A stretch of 64,000 nt of DNA from Gemmatimonadetes bacterium 2013_60CM_65_52. GTDB lineage: Bacteria; Gemmatimonadota; Gemmatimonadetes; Gemmatimonadales; Gemmatimonadaceae. The stretch's first letter is position 1; each line of letters starts with the position of its first letter. The stretch lies in assembly GCA_002215645.1 (NCBI GenBank), contig NGFI01000004.1:121924-185923 (forward strand). Reading direction: 5' to 3'. Made by a program: the position numbers and the translations under genes. The notes under the pieces were generated by a model. It searched no databases. It saw only the letters and a list, made by a program, of their open reading frames with translations, and had not been told where the DNA came from. This document shows, piece by piece, positions 57,394 to 64,000 of this stretch.

Positions 57394-59112
57394 ATGCTGG
57401 ATCGTCGACTCCTCGCATGGGCGGTAGTAGCTGTCGCGACAACTGGCTGCGGCGGCGCGCGCGCCGCGGGCGTGGGCGTCGGCGCCGCGCCGGACTCGAC
57501 GTATGATCTCGTCATCGCGAATGGGCGCGTCGTGGATGGTGCGGGCAACGCGTGGTTCAACGGCGACGTCGCCATTCGTGGCGATCGGATTGCCAGGATC
57601 GTGCGGCGCGGGCAGCAGGCGCCACTCATGGCACGTCGCACCATCGACGCGACGGGGATGGTGGTGGCGCCGGGATTCATCGACATCCAGGCGGGCGGCA
57701 ATTACGTCAGCGGCGACGGACGCGACGTCAGCAAGGTGACGCAGGGGATTACCACCGAAATATTCGGCGAGGCTTATACCGGTGCGCCGATCAGCGACCT
57801 GTCGCTCGTGGACATGACGCCGGCGGGCGCGCAGACGGCGCGGCGTTTCATGGGCCCGCACGGTTTCGATGCATGGCTTCGGGCAATGGAGTCGCACGGC
57901 ATTTCGCCGAACGTCGGATCGTTCGTCGGCGCGAGCACGCTGCGCAGCTATGGCATGGGCATGCACATGGGCGCTGCACCACCCGCCGCCATGGATTCGA
58001 TGCGCGCAGCCATGCGTCGTGCGATGGAGGATGGCGCCTTTGGCCTTGGATCGGCGCTCATCTATCCGCCCGGCAATTATGCGAGCACCGAGGAGCTCAT
58101 CGAGCTTGCGCGCGCCATGTCGCCGTACGGTGGCATCTACATCACGCACATGCGCTCCGAGGCCGACCAGGTCCTGGAGGGGATGGATGAAGCGCTCCGC
58201 ATCGGCAAGGAAAGCGGCGTACCGGTGGAGATCTACCACCTGAAGGCGGCTGGCGTGCGCAATTGGAGCAAGGCGCGCGCGATGCTCGCCAAGATCGACT
58301 CGGCTCGCGCGACCGGATTCGACGTGCAGGCGAACATGTATCCGTACACGGCGGGAGGCACCGGTCTCGCCGCGTGTCTGCCTCCGTTCGCATCCGCCGA
58401 TGGCAAGCTCATGGCGAATCTCGCGGACGATGCGGCGCGCGCACGCATTCGTGCCGAGGTCGCGCATCCCACGAGCTTCTGGGAGAGCCTGTGTGAGCAG
58501 GCGACGCCCGAGGGCGTGCTCATCACCGGGCTGCGAAATCCCGCGAATCAGAAGTGGTCGGGACACCGCCTGTCCGAGATTGCGGCCGGCATGAACAAGG
58601 ACTGGCTCGACACCGTCATGGACCTGCTGCGCGCCGAGCAGGGCAACATCGGCACGATCTACTTCCTCATGAGTGAGGACAACGTCCGACTCTTTCTTCA
58701 GCAGCCGTGGATGAAGATCGGAACGGACGCTGGGGGCTCGGACCCCGACAGCACGCGGTCGCTCGTGCATCCACGATCGTACGGCACGTATCCGCGCATT
58801 CTCGGGCGGTACGTGCGCGATGAGCGCCTGATTTCGCTCGAGGACGCGGTGCGCAAGATGACGAGCGCCGTGGCGGAGCGACTGCTGATTTCCGACCGCG
58901 GCGTGCTCAGGCCGGGAATGTACGCGGACGTGGTCGTCTTCGATCCACGGCGCGTGCGAGACAATTCGACTTACGAACGGCCGCTGCAGCTCTCCACGGG
59001 CGTGCAGACGGTGCTCGTGAACGGCGTCGAGGTGGTGCGCGACGGCCGGCACACGGGGGCGAAGCCCGGACGGGTCGTCCGCGGATCCGCGTGGCACCCC
59101 CAAGGAATCTGA
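57394..59112 (+). CDS. D-aminoacylase-like amidohydrolase lipoprotein without the HxH motif
   Basis: 572 aa. A lipobox (VAVATTGC, Cys19) suggests an envelope location. The amidohydrolase fold is clear: YDLVIANGRVVDG, GMVVAPGFIDI, later ITHMRSEADQ, YHLKAAG and KIGTDAGGSD with the catalytic Asp. But where D-aminoacylases have HxH after 'GFID' this protein has QAGG, and the metal-bridging Cys position is Glu in EIFGEAYTG. It could still hold one metal with the remaining ligands or could be non-catalytic. Directly follows the permease; SusC follows. Confidence 0.85.
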   Translation: MLDRRLLAWAVVAVATTGCGGARAAGVGVGAAPDSTYDLVIANGRVVDGAGNAWFNGDVAIRGDRIARIVRRGQQAPLMARRTIDATGMVVAPGFIDIQAGGNYVSGDGRDVSKVTQGITTEIFGEAYTGAPISDLSLVDMTPAGAQTARRFMGPHGFDAWLRAMESHGISPNVGSFVGASTLRSYGMGMHMGAAPPAAMDSMRAAMRRAMEDGAFGLGSALIYPPGNYASTEELIELARAMSPYGGIYITHMRSEADQVLEGMDEALRIGKESGVPVEIYHLKAAGVRNWSKARAMLAKIDSARATGFDVQANMYPYTAGGTGLAACLPPFASADGKLMANLADDAARARIRAEVAHPTSFWESLCEQATPEGVLITGLRNPANQKWSGHRLSEIAAGMNKDWLDTVMDLLRAEQGNIGTIYFLMSEDNVRLFLQQPWMKIGTDAGGSDPDSTRSLVHPRSYGTYPRILGRYVRDERLISLEDAVRKMTSAVAERLLISDRGVLRPGMYADVVVFDPRRVRDNSTYERPLQLSTGVQTVLVNGVEVVRDGRHTGAKPGRVVRGSAWHPQGI

Positions 59113-59132
59113 TCATCCCACAGGAGCTCGGA

Positions 59133-62100
59133 ATGCGAACTCGGCGATGGCAGCACTTCATGAGCAGCTCGCTCGCTGCGGCGTACGCAGGTGCGCTTGC
59201 GATCTGCACGATGGCACCGCGTAATGCCCACGCCGTGCAGCTCGTGCAGCAGAGCACGGAGATCACCGGGGTTGTCACGGACGGGCGGAACAGACAGCCG
59301 GTGTCCGGCGCGTCGGTGCTCGTCGTCGGCACGCGACTCGGTGTGCAGAGTGGGGTCGACGGCCGATTCCGCATCGGCGGCGTGAGCACCGGAGGCCAGG
59401 TCGTCATGGTGCGGCGACTGGGCTACGCAACGCAGCGGCGAAGCGTGACGCTGACCGGGCCACAGGTGATGAACTTCGAGCTCGAACCGGCGGCCATGTC
59501 GCTGGACGAAGTGGTCGTGACTGGAACCGCTGGCGGAGAGATCAGGCGGTCCATCGGCAACGCGGTGGCGACGATCAATGCCGACGATGCACTCGCGAAG
59601 TCGGGCGCACAGAGTGTGAGTACGCTCATCGGTGCGCGCGCACCCGGCGTGATCATCGCGCCGAGTACGGGACGTCTTGGCGCGGGTCCGGCGATTCAGA
59701 TTCGCGGGCGCAGCAGCATCGGGCTGGACAACTCGCCGATCCTCTTCGTGGACGGCGTGCGCGTGAACAACGCGACGAACGCCGGTCCGGTGGCGCCGGC
59801 CGGGCGCCTGGGCGGACAAGCGTCGAACGTCTCCGGCCGGCTGAACGACATCAGCCCTGACGACATCGAGAGCATCGAGATCATCAAGGGTCCCGCCGCG
59901 TCAACGATCTATGGTACCGAGGCGGCGAGCGGCGTGATCCAGATCATTACCAAGCGCGGCGCAGCCGGAAATCGGCCACAGACGTCGCTCGTGGTCGAGG
60001 AGGGATCGATCTTTCTCCAGAATGCGGCAGGCCGCGTTCCGACGAACTACGACAAGGACGCGCAGGGCAACATCGTCGCCTGGAACGGCGTGCAGAGTGA
60101 GCAGGACCGCGGAACGCCCCTCTATCACACGGGCCAGACACGGAAGTACAACGCATCGCTCTCGGGCGGCCGCGAAGCACTCACGTACTTCGTCTCCACG
60201 GGCTATGAGAACGACTTTGGCGTGGAGCCGAACAACTCGCTGCGCCAGGCGAACTTTCGCGGCAATCTGAGTGTGCAGCCCGCACCGAACGTCGACTTCA
60301 CGACCAGCCTGGGGTACACGTCGATCTCGAGCCATCTCGGTGCCGACATCGGCGCGTCGGCGCTGCTCGGTGCCGTCGTGGGTCACAAGCTGCTATTTCC
60401 CAATGCGCGCGGCTTCTATCCGAATTACACGCCCGACGTCCCTCAGACACTCTACGACAACGCGCAGGGTGTTCGCCGCTTCATTGGAAGCGCGACGCTG
60501 ACGCACCGGCCCACGGACTGGCTTTCGCACCGGCTGCTCGTCGGCGTGGACGAAACGGGAGACGACAGTCGTGCCATCGAGAAGTTTACGGCCGATCCGG
60601 CAATCGTCGGGCTGATCGGGGCGGTGGCGGCGGGCGGGTCGATCGGACAGACGCTGAGGCACAACACGATCGTCACGACCGAATACTCGGCGAATGCGAA
60701 GGCGACTCTGCGATCGGGGCTGACTGCGACGTCATCCGTCGGCGGACAGTTCTACAGGACCGAACTCAACGCGAGCTTCCTCGGAGGCACCGGCTTTCCG
60801 GGCTATGGTGTGGAGACGGTGAACTCCGCGTCGACGCCGGCTCCATCGACGCAGGCGCAGACGCTGAACACCACGATCGGCGCGTACGGACAGGAGCAGT
60901 TCGGCTGGCGCGACCGCCTGTATTTGACGGGTGCGCTACGCGTGGACAACAACTCCGCATTCGGCGACAAGTTGAAATGGGTGACCTATCCGAAGGTCAG
61001 TCTCGCGTGGGTGGCGAGCGAAGAGCCGTTCTGGCGCACGAACAGCGTGGTGACCTCACTGCGGTTGCGTGGCGCATATGGGCAATCGGGTCGCCAGCCG
61101 GCGGCGTTCTCCGCGCTGCGCACGTTCAGCCCCGCGCAGGGTCCAGGCGGGACGAGCGCGGTGACTCCCAACTCGAAGGGCAATCCCGATCTTCGACCGG
61201 AGCGCGGGACGGAGACGGAGCTCGGGTTCGAGACGCAGCTCTTCAACCGTCTCGACGTGGACTTCACGTACTTCAACAGGCGGACGACCGATCTGATCAT
61301 CAATCAGCCGGTGGCGCCGTCGAGCGGATTCTACGTGGCGACGCCGGCGAATCTCGGCCGCGTGGACAACCACGGCGTCGAGATGCTTGCGACGCTCCAG
61401 GCGCTCACGCGTCGCAATCTTTCCTGGGATGTCATCGTCAACGTCGCCACGAGCCAGGACCAGATCAAGGATCTCGCCGGTATTGGCGGCATCGTCGTGA
61501 GTGCCGGCCAGACGAACGTCGTCGGCTATCCGATCGGCGGAATCTTCACCAAGCGCGTGGTCTCGGCTGACCGCGACGCCACGACCGGATTCGCGACGAA
61601 CGTCCTGTGCGACGGCGGAGAGGGCAAGCCTGCCGTGGCATGCGCGACCGCACCGTTTGTGTTCATCGGCACACCAACGCCAAAGGTCACCGGATCCGTC
61701 GCGAATACCGTGACGCTCTTCGGCAATCTTCGCCTGTACGGGCTCGTGGACTACAAGCGCGGGCACCGCGTGTCCAACAACAATGAGCAACTGCGCTGCA
61801 CGGGCGCGGTGGGCGCACCGCTCTGCCGCGCGAACTACTACCCGTTGGAGTACGATCCCGTCTATCTCGCGGAGCGCGTCGGCACGGCGGGGGGGCAGGG
61901 CATCGTCGATCAGTATTTCCAGGACGGCTCGTTCGCGAAGCTGCGCGAGATCTCGCTCACGTACACGCTGCCGCCGGCATTGCTGCGCGGCTATCAGGCG
62001 GCGTCAGTAACGGTCGCCGGACGCGATCTCCATACCTGGACGAACTACGCGGGCATCGACCCCGAAGTGAACGTGAACAACGTCGCTACAACCGCGGGGA

Positions 62101-62165
62101 CGGCCGATCAGGCGGTCACACCGCCGCTGAGCCGTTTCATCGTGTCTCTCAACCTCAAGTTCTGA
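59133..62165 (+). CDS. SusC/RagA-type TonB-dependent outer-membrane transporter
   Basis: 1010 aa from the ATG at 59133, seven bases after AGGAG. A signal peptide is followed by a carboxypeptidase-D-like regulatory domain (ITGVVTDGRNRQPVSGASVL), then the plug (NAVATINADDAL, IQIRGRSSI, ILFVDGVRVNN) and a long C-terminal beta-barrel ending in SLNLKF. SusC proteins import substrates delivered by a partner SusD. The location after D-amino-acid genes suggests peptides or peptidoglycan fragments. Confidence 0.95.
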   Translation: MRTRRWQHFMSSSLAAAYAGALAICTMAPRNAHAVQLVQQSTEITGVVTDGRNRQPVSGASVLVVGTRLGVQSGVDGRFRIGGVSTGGQVVMVRRLGYATQRRSVTLTGPQVMNFELEPAAMSLDEVVVTGTAGGEIRRSIGNAVATINADDALAKSGAQSVSTLIGARAPGVIIAPSTGRLGAGPAIQIRGRSSIGLDNSPILFVDGVRVNNATNAGPVAPAGRLGGQASNVSGRLNDISPDDIESIEIIKGPAASTIYGTEAASGVIQIITKRGAAGNRPQTSLVVEEGSIFLQNAAGRVPTNYDKDAQGNIVAWNGVQSEQDRGTPLYHTGQTRKYNASLSGGREALTYFVSTGYENDFGVEPNNSLRQANFRGNLSVQPAPNVDFTTSLGYTSISSHLGADIGASALLGAVVGHKLLFPNARGFYPNYTPDVPQTLYDNAQGVRRFIGSATLTHRPTDWLSHRLLVGVDETGDDSRAIEKFTADPAIVGLIGAVAAGGSIGQTLRHNTIVTTEYSANAKATLRSGLTATSSVGGQFYRTELNASFLGGTGFPGYGVETVNSASTPAPSTQAQTLNTTIGAYGQEQFGWRDRLYLTGALRVDNNSAFGDKLKWVTYPKVSLAWVASEEPFWRTNSVVTSLRLRGAYGQSGRQPAAFSALRTFSPAQGPGGTSAVTPNSKGNPDLRPERGTETELGFETQLFNRLDVDFTYFNRRTTDLIINQPVAPSSGFYVATPANLGRVDNHGVEMLATLQALTRRNLSWDVIVNVATSQDQIKDLAGIGGIVVSAGQTNVVGYPIGGIFTKRVVSADRDATTGFATNVLCDGGEGKPAVACATAPFVFIGTPTPKVTGSVANTVTLFGNLRLYGLVDYKRGHRVSNNNEQLRCTGAVGAPLCRANYYPLEYDPVYLAERVGTAGGQGIVDQYFQDGSFAKLREISLTYTLPPALLRGYQAASVTVAGRDLHTWTNYAGIDPEVNVNNVATTAGTADQAVTPPLSRFIVSLNLKF

Positions 62166-62167
62166 CC

Positions 62168-63493
62168 ATGCGACTCTCCATTCATCGACGTTCCGCACGG
62201 TGGCTGGGACTTGCGCTGACGACCATCACGCTCGTCGTCGCGTGTCGCGACATCACCAGCCTCGCGCAAGAGAACCCGGGCTCGCTCTCGGGTGCGACGC
62301 TCTACGTTCCCGGCAATGCGCAGTTGATCGTGAACGGCGCCATCTCGGACTTCGAATGCGCATATGCGCGCTACGTGGTCGGAAGCGGCCTGTTTACCGA
62401 CGAGCTGTCGGTTGGAATCTCGAACACGACCAACTTCGACTACGACGCCCGACGGCTGCTGACGGCCAGCACGTACGGCACGAATCACTGCGGCGCCACT
62501 CCGAGCTCGACGCAGCAGCCGGGGATCTATACGCCGCTTTCCACCGCGCGGGCGACCACCGACACCGCGGCCGCGTACCTCGAGCTGTGGACCGATGCAC
62601 AGGTAGCGAATCGCACCAAGCTGCTCGGGCAGACCTATGCCTACGCCGGATACAGCCTCATTCTCCTCGGCGAGGGCATGTGCACGACCGCCATCAACCT
62701 CGGGCCCGAGCTCACATCGGCACAGGTCTTCGCTGAAGCGAAGATTCGATTCGACAAGGCGATTACCGCTGCCACGACGGCCAACGACGCGGTTACACTC
62801 GGGCTGGCTCGCGTGGGCCGCGCCCGTGCGTTCGCCGATCTCGGCGGTGCGGCGAACCTCGCCGCTGCGGCGACCGATGCCGCTGCGGTGGCCGCGACGT
62901 TCGTGGTCAACACGTCGCCGGATGCCGTCAATACACGGCGACAGAACGCGCTCTTCATCAACATCTCGCAGAGCTCGTATTCGACCGTCGATACCTCGTT
63001 CCGGAACGTTCTCGTTCCGGGAGGGACGACGCAGGATCCCAGAGTCGCAGTCACCGACCTTGGCCGCAACGGCACCGCCGGCGGTTCGCGCCTCTGGCTG
63101 CCCAACAAGGCATCGACAGTTGCGTCGCCGATGCGCGTCGCCAGCTACGCTGAAGCACAGCTCATCATCGCCGAGAATGCAGCGGCGACGGGCGATCTCG
63201 CGGCAGCCGTGACGGCAATCAACAATGCACGCGCACGGACGGCGGGTGTACCGACATACGTACTTCCGGCGGGCGCCACGGCTACCGACGTCAAGAATCA
63301 GATCATCGAGGAACGGCGCCGCGAGCTCTTTGCCGAGGGCCACCGTCTGGGCGATCTGCGTCGCTTCAGCCTGCTGTTTCTGCCCGCCGCCGGCGCGCCG
63401 TTCCAATACGGTGGCGTGTACGGAACGCAGACGTGCTTCCCGCTTCCGGACGTCGAGCGCATCAACAACCCGACGATTGCCAAGGGAGGCTGA
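62168..63493 (+). CDS. SusD/RagB-type surface lipoprotein
   Basis: 441 aa. Lipobox LVVACRD near residue 24-30 and then the SusD-type all-helical fold with TPR-like repeats, VVGSGLFTDELS near the N-terminus, and an EERRRELFAEGHRLGDLRRF segment that is highly typical of the family near the C-terminus. It binds the substrate at the cell surface and passes it to SusC, which ends two bases before it. Confidence 0.95.
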   Translation: MRLSIHRRSARWLGLALTTITLVVACRDITSLAQENPGSLSGATLYVPGNAQLIVNGAISDFECAYARYVVGSGLFTDELSVGISNTTNFDYDARRLLTASTYGTNHCGATPSSTQQPGIYTPLSTARATTDTAAAYLELWTDAQVANRTKLLGQTYAYAGYSLILLGEGMCTTAINLGPELTSAQVFAEAKIRFDKAITAATTANDAVTLGLARVGRARAFADLGGAANLAAAATDAAAVAATFVVNTSPDAVNTRRQNALFINISQSSYSTVDTSFRNVLVPGGTTQDPRVAVTDLGRNGTAGGSRLWLPNKASTVASPMRVASYAEAQLIIAENAAATGDLAAAVTAINNARARTAGVPTYVLPAGATATDVKNQIIEERRRELFAEGHRLGDLRRFSLLFLPAAGAPFQYGGVYGTQTCFPLPDVERINNPTIAKGG

Positions 63494-63498
63494 TCGCG

Positions 63499-64000
63499 AT
63501 GCCGATGAAGGCATGGCGTTGCACGCTCGCTGGCGCGGGAGTGTTTCTGTTCTGCGCCAGCCGGGCCGCATCGTCGCAGGTGGTGCTGCCGCCTCCTGTC
63601 GAGCTGCGCGTTCCGAAGCCGCCGACGCTGGCGCACGACGAGAACGGCGCATTGCTGGTGTACGAGCTGTACGTCACCAACTTCTCATCGCAGCCGACGA
63701 CGTTGAAGAGCGTCGAAGTTCTCACGGGCGACGACGAGCGACGAGTGCTCTTCACTCTCTCCGATTCGGCGCTGACGCAGAACATGGCGCGCCCTGGCGC
63801 GGCCGTTCCGGCCGCGGAGCGAGCAAAAATTGCAGGCGGGCTGCGCGCCGTCGTCTACCTGTGGGTTCCGCTGCCCGCGGATGCACAGCCCGCGTCCATT
63901 CGTCATCGCGTAAAGCTCGAACAGGGAAGCGGTGACAGCACACGCACACAGGAGTTGGAGAGCGCCGCGGTCGTGGCGGTTGCGCGTACTGCGGCTCCAA
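63499..64000 (+). CDS. Exported protein, start only (possible M23 peptidase N-terminal domain)
   Basis: The frame runs from ATG 63499 (or 63505) to the right edge without a stop, about 167 residues visible. A signal peptide (MKAWRCTLAGAGVFLFCAS region) precedes a beta-rich domain with LLVYELYVTNFSSQPTTLKS, which resembles the N-terminal part of some exported M23 metallopeptidases. The catalytic domain would lie beyond the window, so the assignment is tentative. It begins six bases after susD. Confidence 0.5.
   Translation, partial: MPMKAWRCTLAGAGVFLFCASRAASSQVVLPPPVELRVPKPPTLAHDENGALLVYELYVTNFSSQPTTLKSVEVLTGDDERRVLFTLSDSALTQNMARPGAAVPAAERAKIAGGLRAVVYLWVPLPADAQPASIRHRVKLEQGSGDSTRTQELESAAVVAVARTAAP

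Noticed and set aside
57223..59103. 626-aa open frame antisense to the D-aminoacylase-like gene
   Set aside because: Shadow of a well-supported gene, with no recognisable motif or start signal.
62108..63652. 514-aa minus-strand frame opposite susD
   Set aside because: The SusD protein has a lipobox and family motifs on the plus strand; the opposite frame lacks any.

Overview
The window reads as chromosomal DNA from a high-GC, Gram-negative bacterium, most likely Gemmatimonadota. The evidence is the very high GC, the SusC/SusD-type outer-membrane pair, Ser/Thr kinases fused to TolB-like propellers, large secreted Asp-box (VPS10-like) and tricorn-like proteins, and many genes coupled by ATGA/GTGA overlaps. 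The taxon is an inference; there is no rRNA gene here to confirm it. I saw no tRNA, rRNA, CRISPR array, insertion sequence or prophage gene.

Layout. 1-5 kb: the end of an alpha/beta hydrolase, a PQQ-propeller lipoprotein, and a coupled pair on the minus strand (PaaK-like adenylating enzyme plus Tat-exported nitroreductase). 5-8.6 kb: a secreted Asp-box propeller protein coupled to a small unknown protein. 8.7-21.8 kb: a seven-gene plus-strand operon of Bat/MoxR type (VWA/GATase membrane protein, caspase-like protein lacking its Cys, TPR-gluzincin protein, MoxR ATPase, DUF58, BatA-like VWA protein, giant coiled-coil membrane protein). 21.8-24.8 kb: E2 and E3 of a 2-oxoacid dehydrogenase. 24.9-27.6 kb: alcohol dehydrogenase, MarR regulator, zinc-ribbon protein, MscS-type TM-helix protein. 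27.9-32.1 kb: a TPP riboswitch and thiC-thiM-thiE-thiD. 32.3-39.5 kb (minus): amidase, LLM flavin oxidoreductase, Ser/Thr kinase, hipA, hipB. 39.8-45.7 kb (plus): gyrA, a diguanylate cyclase, a threonine dehydratase-like enzyme and a zinc-ribbon Ser/Thr kinase.

46.1-64 kb is the most coherent accessory region. It holds a secreted M1 aminopeptidase, a small exported protein, a tricorn-like S41 protease, a divergent GntR/FCD regulator, then an operon of GNAT acyltransferase, N-acylamino-acid racemase (enolase superfamily), M20 deacylase, APC permease, a D-aminoacylase-like amidohydrolase lacking its HxH metal motif, SusC, SusD and the start of another exported protein. The GNAT/racemase/M20 trio matches the known pathway that converts D-amino acids irreversibly to L-amino acids through N-succinyl intermediates. 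A shared motif (CCAWTRTGGTATACC) lies before the S41 protease and in the GntR/operon intergenic region, suggesting one regulon for extracellular peptide breakdown and D-amino-acid recovery.

Two copies of an imperfect palindrome built from 'CCACAGAG/CTCTGTGG' units lie in intergenic regions (about 32.2 and 46.0 kb), and a separate cluster of small inverted repeats lies at 27.64-27.85 kb. The hipBA-gyrA divergent region is AT-rich and carries two TACTT/AAGTA-type operator candidates, one overlapping a -10-like hexamer.
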